From: JBOGUF01 sp050696075
Lineage (GTDB): Bacteria; Chloroflexota; Chloroflexia; Thermomicrobiales; UBA6265
NCBI GenBank assembly: GCA_050696075.1
Contig: JBOGUF010000014.1
Coordinates: forward strand, 1-6,144
Direction of reading: 5' to 3'
Length of the DNA stretch: 6,144 bases
Shown: positions 1-5,850 of the stretch, piece by piece
How positions within the stretch are numbered: position 1 is the first letter of the stretch
How the letters are laid out: the number at the start of each line of letters is the position of its first letter
The notes under the pieces: generated by a model
Database searches by the model: none
What the model was told of the DNA's origin: nothing
The model's input: only the letters and a program-made list of their open reading frames with translations
Program-made: the position numbers and the translations under genes

Positions 1-1
1 G

Positions 2-280
2 TCAGCCAGTCGTCCGCCGCCTTCCGCCTCCCGCCTTCCGTCCGATGGCATCACGTCGGGCCAGCAGCGCCATCGTAACGGCGGCGGCGATGGCGACCTG
101 GACCGTGGCCAGCAGCGCGAAGGCCCAGCTCTCCATGATCTCGCCACTGATCGTGGCGACGAGCACGCCGACGGCGAGGCTCATCGACGACACCGCCGCC
201 ACGCGCATCCGCGCCCGATGCACCTGCCAGGCGACAAGACCGACCAATACCCCGGAGAGCAACGCAAGGAACTCGTACAC
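2..280 (-). CDS. Small three-helix membrane protein, function unknown
   Basis: A 92-residue protein with stop TGA at 2-4. I do not recognise its family. Three hydrophobic segments are visible at about residues 4-20 (LALLSGVLVGLVAWQV), 27-46 and 51-74 (WAFALLATVQVAIAAAVTMALLA), so it should be an inner-membrane protein. A short basic tail follows. I chose the GTG at 280-278 because a purine-rich Shine-Dalgarno (GGGAAGGGG, 297-289) lies 8 bases upstream and the first helix starts right after it. The frame stays open back to a TTG at 409, but that start would overlap the gene's own -35 box and add an Arg-rich, non-membrane stretch. The tail (about residues 79-90, RKAGGGRRR) is encoded by a heptanucleotide array rather than ordinary coding sequence, so the original C-terminus may have been replaced or extended. 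The gene is transcribed divergently from the regulator at 671. Confidence 0.6.
   Translation of the reverse strand: MYEFLALLSGVLVGLVAWQVHRARMRVAAVSSMSLAVGVLVATISGEIMESWAFALLATVQVAIAAAVTMALLARRDAIGRKAGGGRRRTTG
17..44 (-). repeat. Heptanucleotide array, purine arm on the minus strand
   Basis: On the plus strand four 7-base units follow each other: CCGCCTT, CCGCCTC, CCGCCTT, CCGTCCG. On the minus strand this is the GGCGGAA-type purine array also seen inside both regulators (1628-1688 and 4047-4154). Here it forms the last codons of the minus-strand gene, just before its stop at 2-4. No matching opposite arm is visible; if one exists it would lie beyond the window's left edge. Confidence 0.7.
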
Positions 281-379
281 CGTGAAGGCCCCTTCCCGCA
301 ACGACCCCGCTTGCCGTCGTCGCTCCGCTGCAACGGGGAGCGCGATGCGCGCCCCGGACCAACCGGCAAGGCACGGCCG

Positions 380-408
380 ATGATAGGCAATCGATGACCG
401 ATTGTCCA
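380..408 (-). promoter_or_regulatory. Predicted sigma-70-type promoter of the membrane-protein gene
   Basis: Reading the minus strand, TGGACA (408-403, five of six to TTGACA) is followed after 17 bases by TATCAT (385-380, five of six to TATAAT). This is the best-matched promoter in the window. It would start transcription near 373 and give a leader of roughly 90 bases before the GTG at 280. Its presence argues against the upstream TTG (409) as the translation start. Confidence 0.5.
386..406. promoter_or_regulatory. Candidate operator palindrome in the promoter spacer
   Basis: GGCAATCG (386-393) and CGATTGTC (399-406) form an inverted repeat with one mismatch, separated by 5 bases (ATGAC). 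It fills the spacer between the -10 and -35 boxes of the minus-strand promoter and overlaps the -35. Occupancy there would be expected to block RNA polymerase. The core ATAGGCAATC (383-392) recurs at 5728-5737. The binding protein is unknown; one of the neighbouring LuxR-type regulators is a candidate by proximity only. Confidence 0.4.
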
Positions 409-543
409 ACCGCGCACTGGCTCCGCCTCAGGACCGCCGCGGTGAAGGTCGTGCCTCCTCGTCACGGCTAGCCGTCGCCCATCGTCGCCAGCCGGTGAAT
501 AGGTACTCCTGCCGATGCGCTGATGCCGACGATAGGCGATGCT

Positions 544-557
544 CGGGCGTATGATCG
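544..557 (+). promoter_or_regulatory. Candidate -10 region of the first regulator
   Basis: The 14-mer CGGGCGTATGATCG contains TATGAT (550-555, five of six to TATAAT). The identical 14-mer occurs at 3106-3119 near the start of the paralogous gene, which supports a promoter role over chance. No good -35 is seen; the closest at proper spacing is CCGACG (526-531). A copy of ATAGGCGAT (532-540), resembling the candidate operators, lies immediately upstream. A second similar box, TATCAT, is at 602-607. Confidence 0.35.
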
Positions 558-670
558 AGCCGTCATTCCACGTCGTCTGCCGATACGCCCGCGCGACGGC
601 GTATCATCATGGTGGTTGGTCCCTGGGTCAGCGGAGGCGCTTCCGCGGGCGAACAGATCGGCAGGTCGAT

Positions 671-3088
671 ATGACAAGCGCGCCTCTAGCTTCCACACTC
701 CATCGGTCGCGTGGCGCATTGACGATGGTCGGTGACGCCACGGACGAGGCCGGTTGGCTGCCTATGCCGCTCACGCCCTTAGTGGGGCGCGAGCGTGAAA
801 CCGCGGCAATCGCCGCTCTCCTGCTCCGCGCGGAGGTCCGGCTCGTCACCCTCACGGGTCCGGGCGGCGTCGGCAAGACGCGCCTGGCGGTGGACGTGGC
901 GACGGCGACCGAGCAGTCGTTCGCCGACGGCGCCCGCTTCGTCTCGCTGGCCCCCATCCGCACGCCGGATCTCGTTCTGCCGGCCATCGGTCAGGCCCTT
1001 GGGGTCCGCGACGACGGCAGGCGTCCGCTCGACGAGCGCCTACGGCGGCGCCTCAGGGATCAGCAACTGCTGCTCGTGCTCGACAACTTCGAGCACGTCG
1101 ATGAGGCCGCGCCGGCCATCGCGGCGTTGCTCGCGGCCTGCCCTCGGCTCACGGTCCTGACCACCAGCCGGTCCGCGCTCCATCTCAGCGGCGAGCACGA
1201 GTACCCGGTGCCGCCTCTGCGGGTGCCGGACGCGGCGCCACCGCCGGTTTCTGATCTGGTGCAAACCGAGTCGGTCGCGCTCTTCCTCCAGCGGGCGCAC
1301 GCGGTCAATCCAGACTTCACCATCACCACCGACAATGCCGCCGCGGTCGCCGAGCTTTGCCGCCGCCTCGACGGGCTGCCGCTCGCCATCGAACTGGCGG
1401 CGGCCCGTGTCAAAGTGCTGTCACCGAAGGCGCTGTTGACCCGCCTCTCCAACCGCCTCCAGGTTCTGACGGGCGGTCCCCGCGACCTCCCGATCCGCCA
1501 CCAAACGATGCGCGACGCCATCGTCTGGTCCTACGACCTCCTCTCCGCGGCCGAGCAGACCCTCTTTCGCCGCCTCTCGGTCTTCGTCGGCGGCTTCACC
1601 ATCGACGCCGCAGAAGTGGTGGCGGCAGGCGGAAGGCGGAAGGCGGATGACGACGACCCCCTTCCCGCCTTCCGTCTTCCGTCTTCCGACTCCGTCCTCG
1701 ATCTCCTCGCCTCCCTCGTCGACAAGAGCCTGCTGCACCGAAGCGAAACGGACGAGGCGGAGATGCGGTTCGGAATGTTGGAGACGATCCGCGAGTTCGG
1801 GTTGGAGCGGTTGGCGGCCGCGGATGACGAGGCGGCAGTCCGCGACCGGCACGCGGCGTGGTGCCTACGCCTGGCGGAACAGACGTTGACCTTCCCGCTT
1901 CGGGGAACCGTGCTGCCGCACGTGCTCGACCGGTTCGAGGCGGAGATCGGCAATCTGCGCGCGGCGCTGACCTGGCGGGAGCAGCGCGACGCGGCGGCGG
2001 CGCTGCTGGCACTCGCGGTGGCGCTGACCCAGTTCTGGTCACTGCGGAGTCACCGGGTCGAGGGATACCGCTGGCTCGAGCGCGCCTTGGCCATGGCCGA
2101 CAGCGCCATCATTCCCCCCACGCTTCACGCGGAGGCGCTCCATGCCGCCGCGGCGCTCGCCCGCACGCAGGACGACCACGCGCGAGCGGTTGAATTGGCC
2201 GAAGAAGCACTTGGCCGCTTTCGCGAATTAGGCGATCGGCGGAACATCGCCTCCGTGCTCAACTTGCTCGGCATGCTGGAACGCGGCCGCGGAAACTTCG
2301 ACCGGGCCTTGCCCCTGCACGAGGAAGCCTTGGTCCTCTTCCGCGACCTAGGGGAGTCATTCTGGCTCGCGCTCGCCTCCTGCGACCTGGGGATCCTCGC
2401 CCATTGGCAGGGGGATGATTCGCGGGCGGTGGGCCTGATCGAGGAGGCAGTGGCTGGCTTCCGCGCGCTGGACGACCCGTGGGGTATCGGCGTCGCGCTC
2501 AGCCACCTGGCGTTGGTGACGGGCGATAGCGGAGATCAGTTGCGAGCGGCGGACATGCACCTCGAGAGTCTGGCCCGGTTGCGCCAGGTCGGCTCCAAAG
2601 AGGCGCTTGTAGACGAAGTGGCAAGAATCGCCGCTCTTGCCGTGGCGACCGACCGCGCGACGGCGGCGGCACGGCTCCTCGGCGCGGCCGAGGCGCTCAA
2701 CCGGGAACTCGGCTATACCTTCGAGCAACCTGAACAGGCCCGTTATGCGCGGGCCGCCGCCGACGCCCGCGCGGTGCTCGGCGACGATGCGCTAGCGGCG
2801 GCCTGGGCGGCAGGCCGGGCGCTGTCGCTCGATGAGGCTGTCACCGAGGCCGAGCAGATCATCTCCGAACCGGCCCGCGGCACCACGTCGCCCGGGCTGA
2901 CGCCGCGCGAGGTCGAGGTCCTGCGCCTACTGGCCGCCGGCCGCGCCGACCGCGAGATCGCCGCCGCGCTCTTCATCAGTCACCGCACGGTTCATCACCA
3001 CGTCGCCAATATCCTCGCCAAGCTCGGCGTCCGCACGCGCGCCGAAGCGCGGGTCGCGGCGGGAGCCGGCTTGGAAGTGAGGCAGTGA
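671..3088 (+). CDS. STAND ATPase-TPR-LuxR transcriptional regulator (intact copy)
   Basis: An 805-residue cytoplasmic regulator. A STAND/NB-ARC-like ATPase module (COG3903 type) opens with PLVGRERE (36-43), then Walker A GPGGVGKTR (63-71), Walker B LLLVLDNFEHV (133-143), TTSRSAL (164-170) and GLPLAIELAAAR (235-246). A winged-helix-like part (RRLSVFVGGFTIDAAEVV) follows at about 300-317. A repeat-encoded linker (320-341) precedes the conserved SVLDLLASLVDKSLL. About four 40-residue TPR-like repeats span 503-662. The C-terminus (743-800) is a LuxR/NarL-type HTH with LTPREVEVLRLLAAGRADREIA and recognition helix SHRTVHHHVANILAKLGV. In such families, ligand or partner binding to the TPRs plus ATP is thought to switch the HTH on; the signal here is unknown. 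Start is uncertain: ATG 671 has AGG at 663-665; ATG 725 fits the family N-terminus best; the ATG at 539 would precede the likely promoter. The gene overlaps the next by GTGA (3085-3088). Confidence 0.88.
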   Translation: MTSAPLASTLHRSRGALTMVGDATDEAGWLPMPLTPLVGRERETAAIAALLLRAEVRLVTLTGPGGVGKTRLAVDVATATEQSFADGARFVSLAPIRTPDLVLPAIGQALGVRDDGRRPLDERLRRRLRDQQLLLVLDNFEHVDEAAPAIAALLAACPRLTVLTTSRSALHLSGEHEYPVPPLRVPDAAPPPVSDLVQTESVALFLQRAHAVNPDFTITTDNAAAVAELCRRLDGLPLAIELAAARVKVLSPKALLTRLSNRLQVLTGGPRDLPIRHQTMRDAIVWSYDLLSAAEQTLFRRLSVFVGGFTIDAAEVVAAGGRRKADDDDPLPAFRLPSSDSVLDLLASLVDKSLLHRSETDEAEMRFGMLETIREFGLERLAAADDEAAVRDRHAAWCLRLAEQTLTFPLRGTVLPHVLDRFEAEIGNLRAALTWREQRDAAAALLALAVALTQFWSLRSHRVEGYRWLERALAMADSAIIPPTLHAEALHAAAALARTQDDHARAVELAEEALGRFRELGDRRNIASVLNLLGMLERGRGNFDRALPLHEEALVLFRDLGESFWLALASCDLGILAHWQGDDSRAVGLIEEAVAGFRALDDPWGIGVALSHLALVTGDSGDQLRAADMHLESLARLRQVGSKEALVDEVARIAALAVATDRATAAARLLGAAEALNRELGYTFEQPEQARYARAAADARAVLGDDALAAAWAAGRALSLDEAVTEAEQIISEPARGTTSPGLTPREVEVLRLLAAGRADREIAAALFISHRTVHHHVANILAKLGVRTRAEARVAAGAGLEVRQ
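1628..1688 (+). repeat. Heptanucleotide inverted-repeat element inside the first regulator
   Basis: The purine arm (1628-1647, units of GGCGGAA) is followed by a pyrimidine arm (about 1661-1688, units of CTTCCGT/CTTCCGC). Positions 1630-1647 can pair with 1671-1688 as an 18-base-pair stem with two G-T (G-U) pairs and a 23-base loop. It is read in frame as GGRRKAD, an Asp run, then LPAFRLPSS. It sits exactly between the winged-helix segment and the conserved VLD..ASLVDKSLL segment of the ATPase module, a site where a linker is probably tolerated. Confidence 0.8.
3073..3088 (+). promoter_or_regulatory. Shine-Dalgarno and GTGA overlap joining the two regulators
   Basis: GGAAG (3073-3077) lies 7 bases before GTG 3085, and the start overlaps the upstream stop (GTG 3085-3087, TGA 3086-3088). 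If this start is used, the second regulator is translationally coupled to the first. The competing view is that translation starts later (GTG 3163) from an internal promoter at 3106-3119. Confidence 0.4.
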
Positions 3089-4536
3089 AACCGGTGCGGA
3101 CGACGCGGGCGTATGATCGGTCGGAACATGCCTACCGCGGGCTTACCCTGATTGGGCAGCCGGTGGCCGATGCCGGTCGCCTGCCAGCGCCCGTGACCCC
3201 GCTGGTCGGGCGCGAGCGCGAGACCAAGGACGTCCAGGATCTCCTCCTCCGCGACGGCGTGCGCATGGTAACGCTGACCGGTCCTGGTGGCGTCGGCAAG
3301 ACGCGGCTGGCCCTGGACGTGGCAACGGCGCTGGAAAGCGAGTTTGGCGGCGTCGGGTTCGTTTCCTTGGCGCCCATCCGCGCGGTCGATCTGGTGCCGT
3401 CGGCGATCGCCCGGTCGCTGGGGATACGCGAGAGCGGTACTCAGCCGCTCGACGAGCGCCTTCGCGCTCGCCTGCGAGACGCGCATCTGCTGCTGCTGTT
3501 GGACAACTTCGAGCATGTTGAAGATGCCGCGCCGCTGATCGCCGAGTTGCTCGTGGCCTGTCCCCGGATACGCGCGCTGGTGACCAGCCGAGCGCCGCTG
3601 CGAGTTAGCGGGGAGCACGAATATCCGGTTCCCCCATTGCGCGTGCCGGAGACGCCGGTGCGCCCGGCCGTCGCCGATCTGGCACGAACCGAGGCGGTCA
3701 CCCTCTTTTGCCAACGGGCGCGGGCAGTCCGCCCGGATTTCGTTCTGCACGAGGCGAACGCCGCCGTGGTGGCCGAGATCTGCCGGCGGCTCGACGGGCT
3801 GCCGCTCGCCATCGAGCTCGCCGCCGTGCACATCAAGGTCCTCTCGCCGCGTGATCTGCTGACTCGCCTCACCAATCGCCTCCAAATCCTCGTGGGCGGC
3901 TCTCGCGATCTGCCCGCCCGTCTCCAGACGATGCGCGACGCCATCGCCTGGAGCTACGACCTGCTATCGCCCGAGGAACAAGCCCTCTTCCGCCGCCTCT
4001 CGATCTTCGTCGGCGGCTGCACCCTTGACGCCGCCAAGTGGGTGATGGCGGAAGGCGGAAAACGGAAGGCGGACGCGACGGAGGCGGAAGGCAGGGGCCG
4101 GAAGGCGGAAAGCGACGACGGCTCAGCCGCCGTCCGCCGTCCGCCTTCCGCCTCGGACGTCCTCGACGGCATCGCCTCGCTCGTCGACAAGAGCCTGCTG
4201 CGGCGGACCGATCAGGATGAGGGCGAACCGCGGTTTGAGATGCTGGAAACAATTCGCGAGTACGGGGTCGATCAGCTCGCGGCGAGCGGCGAGGAGACAA
4301 CGGCGCGCGCGAGGCACACTGCCTGGTATCTGGCGCTCGCGGAGCGGGCGGAGCCCGAGTTGACGGGGCCGGAGCAGATTTCTTGGCTGGAGCGGTTGGA
4401 GTGCGAGCATGCCAATCTGCGCGGGGCATTGGCATGGCTCTCCGAGGGGGAACGAGCGGAGCAGGCCCTGCGCCTGGCGGGGGCGCTTTCTCACTTCTGG
4501 GCGGTGCATGGGCATTGGGCCGAAGGGCGTGCGTAG
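3085..4536 (+). CDS. STAND ATPase half of the second regulator
   Basis: 483 residues ending at the amber codon. It carries the ATPase module in the same order as its paralogue: PLVGRERE (39-46), Walker A GPGGVGKTR (66-74), Walker B LLLLLDNFEHV (135-145), VTSRAPL (166-172), GLPLAIELA (238-246), the winged-helix-like RRLSIFVGGCTLDAAKWV (303-320), a repeat-encoded linker (322-357), then DVLDGIASLVDKSLL and the ETIREYG/WLERLECEHANLRGAL region. All visible nucleotide-binding motifs are intact. It lacks the TPRs and HTH, so alone it could not bind DNA like its neighbour; it could at most bind nucleotide or partners. Start: GTG 3085 overlaps the upstream stop, but residues 1-26 (including RAYDR) look like translated promoter DNA, because the same bases occur upstream of the first gene in another frame. 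GTG 3163 (residue 27) would give an N-terminus matching the paralogue. Confidence 0.75.
   Translation: MKPVRTTRAYDRSEHAYRGLTLIGQPVADAGRLPAPVTPLVGRERETKDVQDLLLRDGVRMVTLTGPGGVGKTRLALDVATALESEFGGVGFVSLAPIRAVDLVPSAIARSLGIRESGTQPLDERLRARLRDAHLLLLLDNFEHVEDAAPLIAELLVACPRIRALVTSRAPLRVSGEHEYPVPPLRVPETPVRPAVADLARTEAVTLFCQRARAVRPDFVLHEANAAVVAEICRRLDGLPLAIELAAVHIKVLSPRDLLTRLTNRLQILVGGSRDLPARLQTMRDAIAWSYDLLSPEEQALFRRLSIFVGGCTLDAAKWVMAEGGKRKADATEAEGRGRKAESDDGSAAVRRPPSASDVLDGIASLVDKSLLRRTDQDEGEPRFEMLETIREYGVDQLAASGEETTARARHTAWYLALAERAEPELTGPEQISWLERLECEHANLRGALAWLSEGERAEQALRLAGALSHFWAVHGHWAEGRA
3106..3119 (+). promoter_or_regulatory. Candidate internal promoter -10 region of the second regulator
   Basis: CGGGCGTATGATCG, identical to 544-557, contains TATGAT (3112-3117). 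The similarity extends upstream: TGCGGACGACG here and TGCCGACGATA before the first copy, with about 10 extra bases in the first. No good -35 is seen. This suggests the gene was duplicated together with its promoter and can be transcribed independently. Confidence 0.35.
4047..4154 (+). repeat. Expanded heptanucleotide inverted-repeat element in the second regulator
   Basis: Several purine arms are present: 4047-4074 (GGCGGAA units, one degenerate to AACGGAA), 4081-4092 and 4099-4110. A single pyrimidine arm lies at about 4127-4154. GGCGGAAGGCGGA (4047-4059) pairs perfectly with 4140-4152 (13 bp). Alternatively 4081-4092 pairs with 4143-4154 (12 bp), or 4099-4109 with 4140-4150 (11 bp), so mutually exclusive hairpins are possible. 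It is read in frame as AEGGKRKADATEAEG, GRKAE and AAVRRPPSAS. It lies at the same protein position as the element in the first regulator and is 42 bases (six heptads) longer between the flanking conserved residues. Confidence 0.8.
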
Positions 4537-4608
4537 ATCGAAGGGCTGCTAACGCGCGCCAGCGGTAGCACGGGGGCGCTGACCCCGCGGGCAAAGGCAT
4601 GCTCCGGG

Positions 4609-5715
4609 GTGGGCAGGCTCGCCTATCTTCAGCGCGACTTAGCATCGGCTGCTGCCTACCATGAGCAGAGCCTGGCGCTGTACCGAGCACTGGATGACCG
4701 GCAGGGGATCGCCTTGGCCCTCATCAACGTCGCCTTTCTGGCGTACAGACTGGGCGACACGGCGCGGGCGGAGGCCCTCTACGGAGAAGGCCTGGCCTGC
4801 TGTCGGGATGTGGGCGACCAGGGGCGCCTTGCCTTCGCCCTGGACAGCCTCGGCGCGATTGCGACCCTCGTCGGCGACCATCAGCGGGCGACGGCCTTGC
4901 TCGAGGAGAGCCTGGCGCTCTCTCGCGAAGCGGGGGATCGGTGGCAGATTGCCGTGACGCTCTTCAATCTCGGCGTCGTGGCAAGCGATCAATGTGACTA
5001 TGAGCGAGCACAGCCATTGTTCGAGGAGAGCCTTGCCCTCTCGCGGCCAATGGGGAGCAACCAACTGAGGGGACTCGCGATCGCCCATCTGGCACTGATC
5101 GCGCAGGAGCAAGGCGACGCCCGGCGAGCGCTCGCGCTCTTCGCGGGGGCCCTCGCCCTCTGCCGGAACATCGGCGGGCAACTCCCCACCTCGCGTTGTC
5201 TGGAGGGATTGGCCGCCGCCGCCGGGGCTCGGGGCTACCTCGAACGCGCCGTGCGCCTTTTCGGGTCGGCGGCGGCGATCCGGACCGCCATCGACGAGGT
5301 CATGTCTCCCGCCAGCCGAGCCATCTACGATCCGCGCGTTGCGGCCGTGCGGGAGAAGCTGGGCGACGCCGCGTTCGCGGCCGCCTGGGAAGCCGGCGGG
5401 GCGCTGACGGTCGAGCAGGCCATCGACGCGGCGTTCGTCGAGGCCGCCGAAGCGGTGGCGGCATTCGATGCCTGCCCACCGAGCGCCGCCGCGGAGCGCC
5501 ACCGGCTGAGCCCGCGCGAGGTGGACGTGCTGCGCCTGCTGGCCGCCGGCCGTGCCGACCGCGAGATCGCCGAGACGCTCTTCATCAGCCACCGCACGGT
5601 CCACCACCACGTTGCCAACGTCCTGGCCAAGCTTGGCGTCAAAAGCCGCGTGGCGGCCTGCCGCGTCGCTCGCGGCGCCGGGCTCCTCGACGGTCATCCA
5701 ACCTTGCCCAGGTAA
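4609..5715 (+). CDS. TPR and LuxR-HTH half of the second regulator
   Basis: 368 residues if started at GTG 4609, the first plausible start after the amber codon; the open frame itself runs from 4537. Five TPR-like repeats with an exact 40-residue period are visible at 11-50, 51-90, 91-130, 131-170 and 171-210, with recurring 'A..L.EESLALSR..GD' and 'LG..A...GD' patterns. A conserved family segment (AVRLFGSAAAIR ... LGDAAFAAAWEAG) follows. The LuxR/NarL HTH at about 299-356 has LSPREVDVLRLLAAGRADREIA and recognition helix SHRTVHHHVANVLAKLGV, nearly identical to the neighbour's. If made separately it would be an ATPase-free DNA-binding protein, perhaps a constitutive or competing regulator. The ribosome site is weak (AAGG 4594-4597, 11 bases away), so independent translation is doubtful. 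Stop TAA at 5713-5715. Confidence 0.7.
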   Translation: MGRLAYLQRDLASAAAYHEQSLALYRALDDRQGIALALINVAFLAYRLGDTARAEALYGEGLACCRDVGDQGRLAFALDSLGAIATLVGDHQRATALLEESLALSREAGDRWQIAVTLFNLGVVASDQCDYERAQPLFEESLALSRPMGSNQLRGLAIAHLALIAQEQGDARRALALFAGALALCRNIGGQLPTSRCLEGLAAAAGARGYLERAVRLFGSAAAIRTAIDEVMSPASRAIYDPRVAAVREKLGDAAFAAAWEAGGALTVEQAIDAAFVEAAEAVAAFDACPPSAAAERHRLSPREVDVLRLLAAGRADREIAETLFISHRTVHHHVANVLAKLGVKSRVAACRVARGAGLLDGHPTLPR

Positions 5716-5732
5716 GCGCTGCCCGATATAGG
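5704..5732 (+). promoter_or_regulatory. Possible promoter for the downstream small ORF
   Basis: TTGCCC (5704-5709, four of six to TTGACA) and TATAGG (5727-5732, four of six to TATAAT) are spaced by 17 bases. The match is modest. The candidate operator at 5728-5753 overlaps the -10 and the expected start point, which would suit repression. The -35 would lie within the last codons of the regulator. Confidence 0.25.
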
Positions 5733-5753
5733 CAATCCGAATGGGCAATTCGG
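5728..5753. promoter_or_regulatory. Tandem 13-mer and palindrome, candidate operator
   Basis: ATAGGCAATCCGA (5728-5740) is followed directly by ATGGGCAATTCGG (5741-5753), with 10 of 13 positions identical. The same bases contain a perfect inverted repeat, CCGAAT (5737-5742) and ATTCGG (5748-5753), with a 5-base spacer, the same spacing as the palindrome at 386-406. It lies just after the regulator's stop and upstream of the small ORF. A bound dimer of a LuxR-type or other HTH protein is plausible but unproven. Confidence 0.4.
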
Positions 5754-5783
5754 CGGACGCACCCGGCGGCGCGGCGGCGCATG

Positions 5784-5832
5784 CTGGGACCGTGCCCAGG
5801 AACGACGGGCACCGCTCCCCGGAAGGCCGGGG
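5784..5832 (+). other. Two short GC hairpins in the small-ORF leader
   Basis: CTGGG (5784-5788) pairs with CCCAG (5795-5799) around a 6-base loop. CCCCGG (5817-5822) pairs with CCGGGG (5827-5832) around the loop AAGG. Neither is followed by a T run, so a classic intrinsic terminator for the regulator operon is not supported. They may shape the 5' leader of the small ORF or act as weak or Rho-aided termination signals. Confidence 0.3.
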
Positions 5833-5850
5833 TATGCACCGGAAGCACCC

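Larger units (their letters stand above)
281..670. other. Divergent intergenic control region
   Basis: This 390-base stretch separates the divergently transcribed membrane protein and the first regulator. I see no convincing gene in it. The open frames crossing it encode Arg/Pro/Ala-rich peptides typical of non-coding GC-rich DNA. It holds the minus-strand promoter (380-408) with an embedded palindrome, a second ATAGGC(A/G)AT copy at 532-540, and two direct copies of GGCGTAT(G/C)AT (546-555 and 598-607), each containing a -10-like hexamer for the plus-strand gene. Nothing recognisable lies between about 410 and 525. Confidence 0.5.
3085..5715 (+). pseudogene. Second STAND-TPR-LuxR regulator, split by one amber stop
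   Basis: Frames 3085-4536 and 4609-5715 are the same reading frame. Every codon from 4537 to 4608 is sense, so only TAG 4534-4536 interrupts an otherwise complete 876-codon paralogue of the 671-3088 gene. Aligning EGYRWLERAL of the intact copy with EGRA-stop-IEGLL puts the stop on the Trp. A single G-to-A change (TGG to TAG) explains it. No frameshift or other stop has accumulated in the downstream half. This fits a recent nonsense mutation, a sequencing or assembly error, read-through, or two products from one transcript. The full-length version would have one TPR-like repeat more than its neighbour (five against four). The two pieces are described separately below. Confidence 0.65.

Noticed and set aside
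539..670. N-terminal extension of the first regulator to ATG 539
   Set aside because: It would begin upstream of the likely -10 box (550-555), has no family-like sequence and lacks a ribosome site.
2995..3885. Open frame on the minus strand (296 codons)
   Set aside because: Spans the junction of the two regulators antisense to the HTH and the Walker motifs; composition-driven shadow with no domain.
1628..4154. CRISPR array from the regular repeats
   Set aside because: The 7-base units are contiguous, have no spacers, and lie within coding sequence.
4537..4608. True intergenic gap between two genes
   Set aside because: Every codon in the regulator frame is sense and aligns with the paralogue (IEGLLTRA against LERALAMA), so this is interrupted coding sequence.
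3869..4690. Open frame on the minus strand (273 codons)
   Set aside because: Pro/Arg/Ala-rich and antisense to the ATPase half, including the repeat element that is open in every frame.
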